Numbered from the stretch's first letter, positions 45,400-55,187 are shown. The stretch: 64,000 bases of DNA from Rhizobium ruizarguesonis (GCF_012349115.1 NZ_PQIG01000063.1:62001-126000); one strand, 5' to 3'. Numbers and translations are program-made. Notes: generated by a model not told the origin, from the sequence alone.

Positions 45400-46950
45400 A
45401 TGCAGATGAATACGATGACGACGGGCGGGCTCGACAATGGGGATGCGGCACCGCAGGCGTTCGGCTCCATTCGCCTCGAAGTGGGCGAAGCAAAGGCGGA
45501 AATGAAGCAAAGCATCTTGTTTGAGCGCGTCAGCGCGCGCTTGAAGGCCCAGGTCGGTCCTGACGTCTATGCCAGCTGGTTTGCCAGGCTGAAGCTGCAT
45601 TCGGTATCGAAGAGCGTGGTTCGCCTTTCGGTTCCCACGACCTTCCTGAAGTCGTGGATCAACAATCGTTATCTCGATCTCATCACCGGTCTGTTCCAGG
45701 CCGAGGATCCGGAAATTCTTAAAATCGAAGTCCTGGTGCGCACGGCAACGCGCCACGGCACGAAGGCGCTCGATGAGGCGGCCGCGCCGGAACCAGCCGC
45801 CCCCACGCAGATGCGTCGCCCGACAAGCGCGCAGCCGGCCGGTCAGGCCGTCCAGCAGGCGGTTTCGGCTGTTGCCGCCGCAAGGCCTGCAAGCTTCGGC
45901 TCGCCGCTCTTCGGTTCGCCGCTCGATAGCCGCTTCACCTTCGACACCTTCGTCGAAGGCAGCTCGAACCGGGTCGCACTTGCGGCTGCAAAGACCATCT
46001 CGGAAGCTGGTCAGGGCGCGGTGCGCTTCAACCCGCTCTTCATCCATTCGACCGTCGGTCTCGGCAAGACCCACCTGCTACAGGCGGTCGCCAATGCCGC
46101 GGTGCAGAACCCGCGGGCGCTGCGCGTCGTCTATCTGACGGCCGAATATTTCATGTGGCGCTTCGCCACCGCGATCCGCGACAATGATGCGCTGACGCTG
46201 AAGGATTCGCTGCGCAACATCGATCTCTTGATCATCGACGACATGCAGTTCCTGCAGGGCAAGATGATCCAGCATGAATTCTGCCATCTCCTGAACATGC
46301 TGCTCGACAGCGCCAAGCAGGTCGTCGTTGCCGCCGACCGTGCGCCCTGGGAGCTGGAGTCGCTCGACCCCCGCGTCCGCTCGCGCCTGCAGGGCGGTGT
46401 GGCGATCGAATTCGACGCGCCGGATTACGAAATGCGTCTCGAAATCCTCAAGCGTCGCCTTGCTGTGGCCCGGCTCGAAGATCCGTCGCTCGACATTCCC
46501 GCCGAACTGCTCCAGCACGTCGCCCGCAACGTCACGGCCAGCGGCCGCGAACTCGAAGGCGCCTTCAACCAGTTGGTCTTCCGCCGCTCCTTCGAGCCGA
46601 ACCTGTCGATCGAACGCGTCGACGAACTGCTCGCCCATCTGGTCGGCTCCGGCGAGCCTCGCCGTGTGCGCATCGAGGATATCCAACGCATCGTCGCAAG
46701 GCACTACAACGTCTCGCGTCAGGAACTGGTCTCGAACCGCCGCACCCGCGTCATCGTCAAACCGCGCCAGATCGCCATGTATCTGTCGAAGACGCTGACG
46801 CCGCGCTCCTTCCCGGAGATCGGCCGTCGTTTCGGCGGGCGCGATCACACGACCGTGCTGCACGCGGTGCGCAAGATCGAGGAGCTGATTTCGGGAGACA
46901 CCAAACTTTCGCACGAAGTCGAGCTTCTGAAGCGCTTGATCAACGAATAA
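45400..46950 (+). CDS. dnaA: Chromosomal replication initiator protein DnaA
   Basis: The AAA+ initiator that opens the chromosomal origin. The 516 aa product has domain I ([22 protein letters not shown]), a Pro/Ala/Gln-rich linker (about residues 130-165), the AAA+ core with Walker [13 protein letters not shown] near 215 and Walker [14 protein letters not shown] near 275, and domain IV with the DnaA signature [20 protein letters not shown] near 480. AAAGGCGG before 45400 favours that ATG; a GTG at 45379 and ATGs at 45406 and 45415 are alternatives. A terminator follows. Confidence 0.96.
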   Translation: MQMNTMTTGGLDNGDAAPQAFGSIRLEVGEAKAEMKQSILFERVSARLKAQVGPDVYASWFARLKLHSVSKSVVRLSVPTTFLKSWINNRYLDLITGLFQAEDPEILKIEVLVRTATRHGTKALDEAAAPEPAAPTQMRRPTSAQPAGQAVQQAVSAVAAARPASFGSPLFGSPLDSRFTFDTFVEGSSNRVALAAAKTISEAGQGAVRFNPLFIHSTVGLGKTHLLQAVANAAVQNPRALRVVYLTAEYFMWRFATAIRDNDALTLKDSLRNIDLLIIDDMQFLQGKMIQHEFCHLLNMLLDSAKQVVVAADRAPWELESLDPRVRSRLQGGVAIEFDAPDYEMRLEILKRRLAVARLEDPSLDIPAELLQHVARNVTASGRELEGAFNQLVFRRSFEPNLSIERVDELLAHLVGSGEPRRVRIEDIQRIVARHYNVSRQELVSNRRTRVIVKPRQIAMYLSKTLTPRSFPEIGRRFGGRDHTTVLHAVRKIEELISGDTKLSHEVELLKRLINE

Positions 46951-46974
46951 TCGACGGGTTTTCTTAAGGATTCA

Positions 46975-47006
46975 ACGGCCGGAAGCGATTCCGGCCGTTT
47001 TCCTTT
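46975..47006 (+). terminator. Rho-independent terminator of dnaA
   Basis: A 10-bp stem (ACGGCCGGAA / TTCCGGCCGT) with a GCGA tetraloop is followed by TTTCCTTT, 24 bases after the dnaA stop. Confidence 0.88.
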
Positions 47007-47087
47007 ATAAGTTTTTTATTCTATACCTCCCGCGCATCAACTGCATGTCAAAGACTGAAGCGCCAAAACGGCGCGTGGGAGGAATGA

Positions 47088-48170
47088 ATGAGTTTTGAAA
47101 AGATCGCCGTTCTCGGCCTGGGCAAGGTCGGACGGCTGGCGGCGACGCTTTTGCATGAAGGCGGCTTCGAGGTCATCGGCGTCGACGCGCAATTGCCGCT
47201 GAGCGACGTCCCCTTCAAGTGCCGCACCGGCGATATTTCCGATCCCCAGGTGATCGGCGAATTGCTCTCGAATGTCGAGGCTGTGCTCTCCTGCCTGCCC
47301 TATCATTTGAACATCGAGCTGGCGCGCGCCGCCCATCTTGCGGGTATCCATTATTTCGATCTGACCGAAGACGTTCCCACAACCAATTTCATCATCGAAC
47401 TGTCGAAGACCGCCCGCGGCCTGATGGCGCCGCAATGCGGCCTGGCGCCGGGTTTCGTCGGCATCGTCGGCGCAAGCCTGGCCGACGGCTTCGATCGCTG
47501 CCGTTCGATCCGCATGCGCGTCGGCGCCCTGCCGCAGCATCCGACCGGACTGCTCGGCTACGCCTTCAACTGGTCGCCCGAGGGCGTCGTCAACGAATAT
47601 CTGAACGACTGCGAGGTCATCGAGGGTGGTGTGCGCAAGCTCGTCTCGCCGATGGAATGGCACGAGACCGTCTATGTCGGCGGCGTCAAGCTCGAAGCCT
47701 TCACGACGTCGGGTGGCCTTGGCACCATGTGCGATACGATGCTCGGCAAGATCGACAATCTCGATTACAAGACCATGCGTTATCCCGGCCATATGGAGCT
47801 GATGAACTTCTTCTTCCACGAGCTGTTGATGCGCGACAAGCGCAAGCTCGCCGGCGAGATCCTGACCAATGCCAAGCCGCCGGTTGAAGACGATGTCGTC
47901 TATGTCCATGTCGCCGCCGAAGGCACCGAGAATGGCAGCCTGCGCCGCAAGGAGTTCGTGCGCGCCTATTACCCGATCGAGATTGCCGGCGCACGTCGCA
48001 CGGCGATCGCCTGGACGACGTCAGCCTCCGTCGTCGCCGTCATCGAGATGGTCCGCGACGGCCTGCTGCCGGCGACCGGCTTCCTGCACCAGGAGCATAT
48101 TCCGCTGGAGATGTTCCTGAAGACGCCGACCGGCAGCCTCTTCAAGGCCGGCGCCACCAGCCACGGCTGA
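47088..48170 (+). CDS. Saccharopine dehydrogenase-like protein
   Basis: A 360 aa oxidoreductase with an N-terminal Rossmann fold (IAVLGLGKVGRLAATLLHEGG) and the saccharopine-dehydrogenase C-terminal domain (GLAPGFVGIVGASLADGF near residue 122). Relatives act on amino acids such as lysine or saccharopine or on carboxynorspermidine; the substrate here is not evident. The start is well supported by GGGAGGAATGA. It stands alone after the dnaA terminator. Confidence 0.88.
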   Translation: MSFEKIAVLGLGKVGRLAATLLHEGGFEVIGVDAQLPLSDVPFKCRTGDISDPQVIGELLSNVEAVLSCLPYHLNIELARAAHLAGIHYFDLTEDVPTTNFIIELSKTARGLMAPQCGLAPGFVGIVGASLADGFDRCRSIRMRVGALPQHPTGLLGYAFNWSPEGVVNEYLNDCEVIEGGVRKLVSPMEWHETVYVGGVKLEAFTTSGGLGTMCDTMLGKIDNLDYKTMRYPGHMELMNFFFHELLMRDKRKLAGEILTNAKPPVEDDVVYVHVAAEGTENGSLRRKEFVRAYYPIEIAGARRTAIAWTTSASVVAVIEMVRDGLLPATGFLHQEHIPLEMFLKTPTGSLFKAGATSHG

Positions 48171-48236
48171 GACATGCCCTCAGGTGCGGCGGCAATATCG
48201 ATGCCGCCGCGCTGCAAATCCACTCGTCTTATGATG

Positions 48237-49439
48237 TCAGCAGGCGAGATCCGCGACGACGGAATCGAGGATCAGCATGCCGGACGGCGTGCAGCGCAGG
48301 CGTGAATTGCCGATCCGCTCGATGAATTTGTGTTCGAGCAGGAATTCCTCGCGTTTCGGGTCGAGGTCGCGGCCCGAAAGCTGTTGCCAGCGGGCGAGAT
48401 CGACGCCTTCCCTGAGCCGCAGCCCCATCAGCAGCAGTTCGTCGGACTGTTCCTCGAAGCCGAGCCGCTCCTCGTCGAGTATGCCGTGCCCATCACGCTC
48501 GACCATGTCGAGCCAGGCTTCCGGCTTGCGCTCGGTCGCCGTCGCAAGCTTCTCGGTGCCACGCGTCAGCCGGCCGTGGGCGCCTGGGCCGATGCCGGCA
48601 TAATCGCCGTAGCGCCAGTAGGTCAGGTTATGCCGGCTTTCAGCACCCGGCCGGGCATGATTGGAAACCTCATAGGCCGGCATGCACTCGCGTGCCGTGA
48701 TCTCCTGCGTCGCCTCGTAGAGCAATGCCGATTGCTCGCCGTCCGGCACGATCAGCTTGCCGGCCTTGTGCAGGCCGTAGAAGGGCGTGCCTTCCTCGAT
48801 GGTCAGCTGATAGAGCGAAAGATGGTCGACCGCATAGGAGATCGCCTGCTTCAGTTCCTTTTCCCATTCCTCGACCGTTTGGTCGGGCCGGGCATAGATG
48901 AGGTCGAAGGACATGCGCGGAAAGATGTCGCGCGCCAGCCTTATCGCCTTCAGCGCGTCGGCGACATCATGCAGCCGGCCGAGGAATTTCAGATCCCGGT
49001 CGTTCAGCGCCTGCACCCCAAGCGAGACGCGATTGACGCCGGCCGCCCGGTAGCCGCGGAAACGTTGAGCCTCGACGCTCGAAGGGTTGGCCTCCATGGT
49101 GATCTCGATGCCGGCAGGCACATGCCATTGCCGCGCAATGCCGTCGAGAATGGCGGAAACCGTTTCCGGCTTCATCAGCGACGGCGTGCCGCCCCCAAGG
49201 AAGATGCTCGTCACCGTCTTCGGCCCGCTGAGGGACCGGACCGTCGCCATCTCCTTCAGGAAGGCTGATGTAAAGCGCTCCTGATCCACCGGCTGGTGGC
49301 GCACATGGCTGTTGAAGTCGCAATAGGGACACTTCGCCGCGCAGAAGGGCCAATGCACATAGACGCCGAAGCCCGGCTCGCCGGTATCGGGGAGCAGAGC
49401 CGCGTCGCGCGAGGTGCTTGGTGTGTCGAGATTGCCCAC
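48237..49439 (-). CDS. hemW: HemW radical-SAM heme chaperone (HemN-like)
   Basis: A 400 aa radical-SAM protein with the CxxxCxxC cluster in YVHWPFCAAKCPYCDFN (about residue 27), GGGTPSLM, GVQALNDRDLKFLGR and a HemN C-terminal domain. HemW proteins bind heme and deliver it; older annotations call them oxygen-independent coproporphyrinogen oxidase. It is the last gene of rph-VOC-rdgB-hemW, starting 9 bases after rdgB. Confidence 0.93.
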   Translation of the reverse strand: MGNLDTPSTSRDAALLPDTGEPGFGVYVHWPFCAAKCPYCDFNSHVRHQPVDQERFTSAFLKEMATVRSLSGPKTVTSIFLGGGTPSLMKPETVSAILDGIARQWHVPAGIEITMEANPSSVEAQRFRGYRAAGVNRVSLGVQALNDRDLKFLGRLHDVADALKAIRLARDIFPRMSFDLIYARPDQTVEEWEKELKQAISYAVDHLSLYQLTIEEGTPFYGLHKAGKLIVPDGEQSALLYEATQEITARECMPAYEVSNHARPGAESRHNLTYWRYGDYAGIGPGAHGRLTRGTEKLATATERKPEAWLDMVERDGHGILDEERLGFEEQSDELLLMGLRLREGVDLARWQQLSGRDLDPKREEFLLEHKFIERIGNSRLRCTPSGMLILDSVVADLAC

Positions 49440-49448
49440 GGACCGACC

Positions 49449-50093
49449 TTATGCCTCCAGGCAGGTTTCGACAAAGAGTTTGAAGGCGCGGGCACGGTGC
49501 GACAGCGCTTGCGGCTTGCCGACGTTCCAACCGTGTTTCTCCTCGCCGCTCATTTCGCCGAAGGTGATGTCGTAGCCCTCAGGCTGGAAGACCGGATCGT
49601 AACCGAAGCCCTGCGTGCCGCGCGGCGGCCAGACGACGCTGCCTTCCACCTCGCCGCGGAACAGCTCCGTGTGCCCATCCGGCCAGGCAAGGCAGAGCAC
49701 GCTGATGAAACGCGCCCTGCGCTGTTCCGGCTTTGTTGCGCCCGCATCCTGCAGCGCCTTTTCCACCTTCGCCATCGCCATGTCGAAATCGCGCGTGCCG
49801 TTAGATGTCTCCGCCCAATTGGCGGTGTAGACACCAGGATCGCCGCCAAGCGCGTCGACCACCAGCCCGGAATCGTCCGAAAGCGCCGGCATGCCGGCGG
49901 CATTGGCCGAGGCGACCGCCTTGATCGTCGCATTCTCCTCGAAGCTTGTGCCGGTCTCATCCGGTTCGACGAAGTTCAGCTCGGCCGCCGATTTGGCGGT
50001 GAAGCCGAGCGGCCCGATCAATTCCTGGATCTCGTGGATCTTGCCGGCATTGTGGCTGGCGACGACGATGGTCTTCGTTTCAAGCTTGCGCAT
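49449..50093 (-). CDS. rdgB: dITP/XTP pyrophosphatase
   Basis: A 214 aa HAM1-family enzyme that removes dITP and XTP from the nucleotide pool. Motifs: [16 protein letters not shown] at the start, [13 protein letters not shown] near 47, [20 protein letters not shown] near 68 and [11 protein letters not shown] near 155. Its ATG directly follows the VOC gene stop, within the rph operon. Together with dut and mutM this window carries three base-pool or base-damage enzymes. Confidence 0.95.
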   Translation of the reverse strand: MRKLETKTIVVASHNAGKIHEIQELIGPLGFTAKSAAELNFVEPDETGTSFEENATIKAVASANAAGMPALSDDSGLVVDALGGDPGVYTANWAETSNGTRDFDMAMAKVEKALQDAGATKPEQRRARFISVLCLAWPDGHTELFRGEVEGSVVWPPRGTQGFGYDPVFQPEGYDITFGEMSGEEKHGWNVGKPQALSHRARAFKLFVETCLEA

Positions 50094-50510
50094 TCAGATA
50101 TCCTGTTCGATGCCCCAGATTTTAGCCTCCGCGCATTCCAGGCTGTTGCCGGCCGGATCGCGGAAATAGATCGAACGGCCGCCGTTCGGCCAGTGCACTT
50201 CGGATTCGATCGCCACGCCCGCTGCCGTCAACCGCTCGGCCATGGCATCGATATTGCCGCCGGACACCCGGAAACAGGCATGGCCCTGGCCGCTCGTGCC
50301 GTGCGGCGGCACCTGCAGCGACCCAGGCGCCGGCGGCTTTACCGTTTCCTCGGGATTGAAGATCAACAGAACGCCAGGCCCACAGCGGAAGAAGACATGC
50401 CGGTTGGCGGCGCGGGTGATCTTTTCAAGCCCGAGAACGTCTTCGTAAAACGTCTCGGCCTGGTCGAGATCCCGCGCATAGAGCGCCGTTTCCAACATGC
50501 CCTCCAGCAT
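50094..50510 (-). CDS. VOC family protein
   Basis: A 138 aa single VOC domain: METALYARDLDQAETFYEDVLG start (after MLEG), RHVFFRCGPGVLLIF, GHACFRVSGG with a metal His and SIYFRDPAGNSLECAEAKIW with the Glu ligand. Start 50510 lies five bases after the rph stop; an ATG at 50498 is an alternative. It is embedded in the rph-rdgB-hemW operon, but no functional link is known. Confidence 0.88.
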   Translation of the reverse strand: MLEGMLETALYARDLDQAETFYEDVLGLEKITRAANRHVFFRCGPGVLLIFNPEETVKPPAPGSLQVPPHGTSGQGHACFRVSGGNIDAMAERLTAAGVAIESEVHWPNGGRSIYFRDPAGNSLECAEAKIWGIEQDI

Positions 50511-50515
50511 GGGGC

Positions 50516-51235
50516 TCACCCTTCGACGGCTTGCTTCTGCAGCGCCACGAGTTCGCCGATGCCGTTCCTGGCAAGCTGCATCAGCGAGGTGAATTCGCTT
50601 TCGCTGAACGGCGTGCCTTCGGCCGTGCCCTGGATCTCGACGATGCCGCCGGTGCCCGTCATGACGAAGTTCGCATCGGTCTCGGCCGAGGAGTCCTCGA
50701 TGTAATCGAGATCGATCACTGGCTGGCTGGCGAAGATACCGCAGGAGATGGCGGCGACATGATCCTTCAGGACCCGGTCGACCTTGATCATGTTGCGGCT
50801 TTCCATCCATTTCAGGCAGTCGTAAAGCGCGATCCAGCCGCCGGTGATCGAGGCGGTCCGCGTGCCGCCATCGGCCTGGATGACGTCGCAATCCAGCGTG
50901 ATCTGCCGTTCGCCGAGCGCCTGCAGGTCGACGACGGCGCGCAGCGACCGGCCGATCAGCCGCTGGATTTCCTGGGTGCGGCCGCCCTGCTTGCCGGCGG
51001 CAGCCTCGCGCTTCATGCGTTCGCCGGTCGCCCGCGGCAGCATGCCGTATTCGGCCGTGACCCAGCCCTTGCCGGTATTGCGCAGCCATGGCGGCGTCTT
51101 TTCTTCGAGACTCGCCGTGCAGAGCACATGCGTGTCGCCGAACTTCACCAGGCAGGAGCCTTCCGCATGCTTGGAAAAATTGCGCTCGAACGAGACCTTG
51201 CGCATCTGGTCGATTTTTCTGCCTGAAGGCCGCAT
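50516..51235 (-). CDS. rph: Ribonuclease PH
   Basis: A 239 aa phosphorolytic 3'-5' exoribonuclease that trims tRNA 3' ends. It has the family start [22 protein letters not shown] in part, [17 protein letters not shown] near residue 57, the [16 protein letters not shown] phosphate-binding block near 88, and [17 protein letters not shown] near 115. It heads the four-gene minus-strand operon and is divergent from hrcA. Confidence 0.96.
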   Translation of the reverse strand: MRPSGRKIDQMRKVSFERNFSKHAEGSCLVKFGDTHVLCTASLEEKTPPWLRNTGKGWVTAEYGMLPRATGERMKREAAAGKQGGRTQEIQRLIGRSLRAVVDLQALGERQITLDCDVIQADGGTRTASITGGWIALYDCLKWMESRNMIKVDRVLKDHVAAISCGIFASQPVIDLDYIEDSSAETDANFVMTGTGGIVEIQGTAEGTPFSESEFTSLMQLARNGIGELVALQKQAVEG

Positions 51236-51363
51236 TCTTATCTCCTGGAGTTTATTTGACCGCTTCTACGATTGGCGGCGCTCATTTGCAAATTCCCTTT
51301 TGCCACGGGTGTTAGTTTGACTTACTTTTCGGGAAGTATCATCAGCACGGGTTCGAAAGCTTC

Positions 51364-52452
51364 ATGGGCATCAGGTCGACGTCGGTTTCGGATGCTGTAG
51401 CTGCGCTGGACGAGCGCTCCAGGGAAATTTTTCGTCGCATCGTCGAAGGTTATCTGGAAAGCGGCGAGCCGCTCGGTTCACGCAACCTGTCCCGTATCCT
51501 GCCGATGTCGCTGTCGCCGGCCTCGGTGCGCAACGTCATGAGCGATCTCGAAGAGCTCGGCCTGATCTATTCGCCGCATGTCAGCGCCGGCCGGTTGCCG
51601 ACCCAGATCGGCCTGCGCTTCTTCGTCGATGCCTTCATGCAGGTCGGCGACCTCTCCGCCGAGGAACGCGCCAACATCGACCGCCAGGTGCGGGCCGAAA
51701 GCGGCGGCAATCCCGTCGAATCGATGATGAACGAGGCAAGCCGCATGTTATCCGGCATTTCGCGCGGCGCCGGCCTCGTCATCACCTCGAAAAGCGATCC
51801 GGTGCTGAAACATGTCGAGTTCATCCGGCTCGAACCGACAAAGGCGCTGGCCGTGCTCGTCGGCGATCACGATCAGGTGGAAAACCGCATCATCGAGCTG
51901 CCGGCGGGCGTCACCTCCTCGCAGCTGACGGAGGCGGCGAATTTTCTCAATGCGCATATGTCCGGCCAGACCCTGCCGGAACTCCGCAAACAATTAAGCC
52001 GGTTGAAGGACGACGTCCGCCACGAGCTCGATGCCCTGTCGCGCGATCTGGTCGAGCGCGGCATCGCTGTCTGGGCCGGCAGCCCGGACGAGGGAAAGCC
52101 TACGCAGCTCATCATCCGCGGCCGCGCCAACCTGCTCGAAGGCCTGGCCGGCGCCGAGGATCTCGACCGGCTGCGCCTGCTGTTCGACGATCTCGAGAAG
52201 AAGGACAGCCTGATCGAGATCCTCAATCTCGCCGAAAGCGGTTCGGGCGTGCGCATTTTCATCGGATCGGAAAACAAGCTCTTCTCGCTGTCCGGCTCGT
52301 CGCTCATCGTCGCGCCCTATCGTGACGATGACGATCGCATCGTCGGCGCTGTCGGCGTCATTGGCCCGACGCGGCTCAATTATTCCCGCATTGTGCCGAT
52401 GGTGGACTATACGGCCCAGCTCGTCTCCCGCCTTTCGCGCAACCAGCTTTGA
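51364..52452 (+). CDS. hrcA: Heat-inducible transcription repressor HrcA
   Basis: A 362 aa repressor that binds CIRCE operators upstream of chaperonin genes. The N-terminal winged helix is seen in REIFRRIVEGYLESGEPLGS and PASVRNVMSDLEELGLIYSP, followed by GRLPTQIGLRFFVD; the C-terminal GAF-like domain holds FIGSENKLFSLSGSSLIVAPY. No CIRCE inverted repeat (TTAGCACTC-N9-GAGTGCTAA) is visible in the 128 bases upstream, so its own expression seems not to be under CIRCE control. grpE follows 111 bases later. Confidence 0.95.
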   Translation: MGIRSTSVSDAVAALDERSREIFRRIVEGYLESGEPLGSRNLSRILPMSLSPASVRNVMSDLEELGLIYSPHVSAGRLPTQIGLRFFVDAFMQVGDLSAEERANIDRQVRAESGGNPVESMMNEASRMLSGISRGAGLVITSKSDPVLKHVEFIRLEPTKALAVLVGDHDQVENRIIELPAGVTSSQLTEAANFLNAHMSGQTLPELRKQLSRLKDDVRHELDALSRDLVERGIAVWAGSPDEGKPTQLIIRGRANLLEGLAGAEDLDRLRLLFDDLEKKDSLIEILNLAESGSGVRIFIGSENKLFSLSGSSLIVAPYRDDDDRIVGAVGVIGPTRLNYSRIVPMVDYTAQLVSRLSRNQL

Positions 52453-52497
52453 CGCCGCAACTGCCAAGCGCGCGGAATTTTCGCTTCTTTGTCACGC

Positions 52498-52530
52498 AGA
52501 CTTGATTTTTTTCGGTCAAACCTCGATATC
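52498..52530 (+). promoter_or_regulatory. Possible RpoH-type promoter of grpE
   Basis: GACTTGAT at 52499-52506 and CTCGATAT about 15 bases later resemble a rhizobial heat-shock promoter, 35-65 bases before the grpE ATG. The -10 match is weaker than at 54363-54391. Confidence 0.35.
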
Positions 52531-52563
52531 GGGCGCATCTGAAGACACCAACCGGAGACCGTC

Positions 52564-53196
52564 ATGACCGATGACACGACGAAAAACGGACCTGACGCAA
52601 CTGCGGCGGATGCCGCAGCCGACGCTACCGCCTACGTCGAGAACGAAACTGCGCAGGAAGAGGCCGTCCAGCCGGACGCGCTTGAGCTTCTGAAAGCCGA
52701 AAACGGCGAACTGCGCGACCGCTATCTGCGCCTTGCTGCCGAGATGGACAATCTGCGCCGGCGCACCGAGCGCGAGGTGAAGGATGCCAAGTCCTATTCC
52801 GTCGCGGGCTTTGCACGCGACATGCTCGCCGTCTCGGACAATCTACGCCGCGCGCTTGATGCCATCTCTCCGGAGACCAAGGCTGCGGCCGATGCCGGCC
52901 TTAGCACGCTGATCGAGGGTGTCGAGATGACCGAGCGCGCCATGCTGTCGGCTCTCGAGCGCCACGGCGTTCGCAAGCTGGAGCCGGTTGGCCAGAAGTT
53001 CGATCCGAATTTCCATCAGGCAATGTTCGAGGTGCCGAACCCAGACGTGCCGAACAATACGGTCGTGCAGGTCGTGCAGGCAGGCTTCTCCATCGGCGAG
53101 CGCGTGCTGCGCCCGGCCATGGTCGGTGTCGCCAAGGGCGGCCCGAAGCCGGCGGAAGCCGAAACCAACTCCGTCTTCGACGAGAAGGACGCCTGA
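52564..53196 (+). CDS. grpE: Nucleotide exchange factor GrpE
   Basis: A 210 aa DnaK cofactor. An acidic, disordered N-terminus (residues 1-38) is followed by the long coiled coil ([33 protein letters not shown] split over about residues 40-75) and the beta-wing domain with [18 protein letters not shown] and the [11 protein letters not shown] motif. GGAGACCGTC precedes the ATG. Its placement after hrcA is typical of Rhizobiales. Confidence 0.96.
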   Translation: MTDDTTKNGPDATAADAAADATAYVENETAQEEAVQPDALELLKAENGELRDRYLRLAAEMDNLRRRTEREVKDAKSYSVAGFARDMLAVSDNLRRALDAISPETKAAADAGLSTLIEGVEMTERAMLSALERHGVRKLEPVGQKFDPNFHQAMFEVPNPDVPNNTVVQVVQAGFSIGERVLRPAMVGVAKGGPKPAEAETNSVFDEKDA

Positions 53197-53198
53197 TA

Positions 53199-53222
53199 TC
53201 CCTTCCTCCTGGGGAAGAAGGG
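53199..53222. terminator. Imperfect stem-loop between convergent grpE and nucleoside hydrolase
   Basis: CCCTTC and GAAGGG arms enclose CTCCTGGGGAA in the 38-base gap between the two stops. It resembles a short piece of the repeat at 33787-33807 and may serve as a two-way terminator. Confidence 0.35.
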
Positions 53223-53234
53223 AAAGCCGAAGCG

Positions 53235-54179
53235 TTAGATGCGGGCGAAGCGTTCGATCAACAGATCGAAAAAGCCATCCGCATCGACATGGCGCATAAC
53301 CTTGGCGTTGCGCTTGCGCTCGGTCACATGCCACCAGTCGACGACCGTCATGCCGACGGTGAGTTCGGACTGGACCTCGATCTCGACATTGCAGTCCCGG
53401 CCCTGGAAAAGCTCCGGCTTGAGCAGGTAGGCGACGACGGTCGGGTCGTGCAGCGGCCCGCCGTCGGAACCGTATTTCTCGATGTCGAAGCGTTCGAAGA
53501 ATTCCAGCATCTCGACCATGGCCTTTGCCGGCGCCGTGCCGATCTCGGCCATGCGTTTCACCCGGTCCTTGCGGGTCAGCAATTGATGCGTCACATCAAG
53601 CGGCATCATCACGATCGGAACGCCTGAGCGGAAGACGATATCGGCGGCTTCGGGGTCGACATAGATGTTGAATTCGGCGGCCGGCGTGATGTTGCCGCCC
53701 TCGAAGAAGCCACCGCCCATCATCACCAACTCGCGGATGCGGGGGATAATGTCGGGCGCCTTCTGGAAGGCCATGCCGATATTGGTGAGCGGCCCGAGCG
53801 TACACAGCGTCACCGCGCCTTCCGGCTCGCGGCGCAACGTCTCGATGATGAAGTCGACGGCATGGCCGGGCTGCAGCGCCATCGTCGGCTCGTTCAGCTC
53901 CGGACCGTCGAGGCCGGTCTTGCCGTGCACATGTTCGGCCGTCACCAGCTTACGGGCGATCGGTGCGTCGGCGCCGGCGAAAACCTTGGTCTCCGTCCGT
54001 CCGCTGAGCTCGCAGACGATGCGCGCATTGCGGCTGGTGAGCGAAAGCGGCACGTTGCCGGCGACCGTCGTGATCCCCAGCACCTCCAGCTCATCGGGAC
54101 TGCCGAAGGCCAGCATGATGGCAGCCGCGTCGTCCTGGCCGGGATCCGTGTCGATGATGATCTTTCTTGCGCTTGCCAT
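53235..54179 (-). CDS. Nucleoside hydrolase (IunH family)
   Basis: A 314 aa enzyme that splits ribonucleosides into base and ribose. The calcium-binding DTDPGQDDAAAIMLA motif lies at residues about 9-23, with VAGNVPL, LGPLTNIGMAF near 125, a PAAEFNIYVDPEAA block near 165 and HDPTVVAYLL near 240. The start at 54179 gives MASARKIIIDTDPG; an in-frame ATG at 54218 is possible. It stands alone; the purine or pyrimidine preference cannot be told. Confidence 0.93.
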   Translation of the reverse strand: MASARKIIIDTDPGQDDAAAIMLAFGSPDELEVLGITTVAGNVPLSLTSRNARIVCELSGRTETKVFAGADAPIARKLVTAEHVHGKTGLDGPELNEPTMALQPGHAVDFIIETLRREPEGAVTLCTLGPLTNIGMAFQKAPDIIPRIRELVMMGGGFFEGGNITPAAEFNIYVDPEAADIVFRSGVPIVMMPLDVTHQLLTRKDRVKRMAEIGTAPAKAMVEMLEFFERFDIEKYGSDGGPLHDPTVVAYLLKPELFQGRDCNVEIEVQSELTVGMTVVDWWHVTERKRNAKVMRHVDADGFFDLLIERFARI

Positions 54180-54362
54180 TCCGATCGTTCCATCCTCGCA
54201 CTGCGTGTTATCGGGCATGCACCGATTTCTTCACGTCCCGTCACAAATCAGCACAATCCGCGCGGGCATGTTTTGATGCGAGGCAGCAGGCGCTTTGTCA
54301 AGGAAAGAGCCTGACGTCAGCTTAAAATTGAGAAGGTGGCGCCGACACGTCGCGCCCCATGC

Positions 54363-54391
54363 CTTGCAGCGCCGGGCTCCTGTCCCCATAT
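54363..54391 (+). promoter_or_regulatory. RpoH (sigma-32) type promoter of hsp20
   Basis: CTTGCA at 54363-54368, a 15-base spacer and CCCCATAT at 54384-54391 match the heat-shock sigma consensus (CTTGAA-N13-17-CCCCATNT) very well. The start of transcription would fall near 54398, leaving an untranslated leader of about 60 bases before the hsp20 ATG. Confidence 0.75.
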
Positions 54392-54456
54392 TAGCGGCAT
54401 CCGGATGCTGCACTTAAGGTCCGGGATGGTCGCTTGCGCCAAGGACTTGAAAAGAG

Positions 54457-54882
54457 ATGAGCCGCATTACCCCTTTCGCCAGCCCGCTGCTTCTGGGCTT
54501 CGATGCAATGGAAAAGACGCTGGAGCGCATTTCCAAGGCGAGCGACGGATATCCGCCTTACAATATCGAACGCATCGGCGCCGACAGCGGTGCGCCGGAA
54601 CGTCTGCGCATCACCCTTGCCGTGGCCGGCTTCAGCGAAGACGAACTCGATGTCTCCATTGAGGAGAACCAGCTTCTGATCCGCGGCCGCCAGGTCGAGC
54701 AGGTCGAGCGGGACTATCTCTATCGCGGCATCGCCGCCCGGCAGTTCCAGCGTACCTTCGTTCTTGCTGATGGCATGCAGGTGCTCGGCGCCGGCCTGAA
54801 GAACGGTCTGCTCTCCGTCGATCTAATTCGTCCGGAACCCGCGCGAATGGTCAAGAAAATTAACATTTCGGTCTCACAGTAG
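54457..54882 (+). CDS. Hsp20 family small heat-shock protein
   Basis: A 141 aa holdase chaperone. The alpha-crystallin domain spans about residues 35-130 (NIERIGADSGAPERLRITLA, VAGFSEDELDVSIEENQLLI, FVLADGMQVLGAGLKNGLLS). A well-matched RpoH promoter lies at 54363-54391. In the leader, CTTG-CGC-CAAG just before a GGAC segment could pair weakly; a thermosensor is possible but the fold is not strong. DUF1150 follows 47 bases later as usual in Rhizobiales. Confidence 0.95.
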   Translation: MSRITPFASPLLLGFDAMEKTLERISKASDGYPPYNIERIGADSGAPERLRITLAVAGFSEDELDVSIEENQLLIRGRQVEQVERDYLYRGIAARQFQRTFVLADGMQVLGAGLKNGLLSVDLIRPEPARMVKKINISVSQ

Positions 54883-54929
54883 CACAACGGTTTGTCGAAC
54901 CGTTGGTCCCTTCTCCCGGAGGAACAGGA

Positions 54930-55187
54930 ATGTTGATGAAAGAAGCCACGTCTCACTTGACCAAATCCGAGCTTGCCCACATCGGCAACGGCGAGGTCGC
55001 CTATATCAGAAAAATGCGGACCGATGAGGTCGCCAAGTGCTTTCCCGAGGCGCCGGATATCGATCCGACCGTCGATCTCTGGGCGCTCTTCGGCGCCGAC
55101 GGCACGCCGATCCTGCTGACGGATAACCGCTCCAGCACCTTCTTCAAGGCTGCCGAGGACGAATTGAAGACGGTCAGCCTGCACTGA
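54930..55187 (+). CDS. DUF1150 family protein
   Basis: An 85 aa small protein that regularly follows hsp20 in alphaproteobacteria; its function is unknown, though this pairing suggests a heat-shock role. It begins MLMKEATSHLTKSELAHIGN at 54930, after a strong GGAGGAACAGGA site, and contains AYIRKMRTDEV and VDLWALFGADGTPILLTDNR. An upstream in-frame start at 54903 is not needed. Confidence 0.88.
   Translation: MLMKEATSHLTKSELAHIGNGEVAYIRKMRTDEVAKCFPEAPDIDPTVDLWALFGADGTPILLTDNRSSTFFKAAEDELKTVSLH

Noticed and set aside
50510..51089. N-terminal extension of the VOC gene into the rph region
   Set aside because: The extension is out of frame with rph and antisense-like in composition; the VOC domain begins at MLEG with start 50510, right after the rph stop.
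54398..54456. ROSE-type RNA thermometer
   Set aside because: The leader is short, and the multi-hairpin layout with a conserved anti-Shine-Dalgarno of ROSE elements is not seen; only a weak 4-bp pairing is present, so it is kept as a low-level suggestion.
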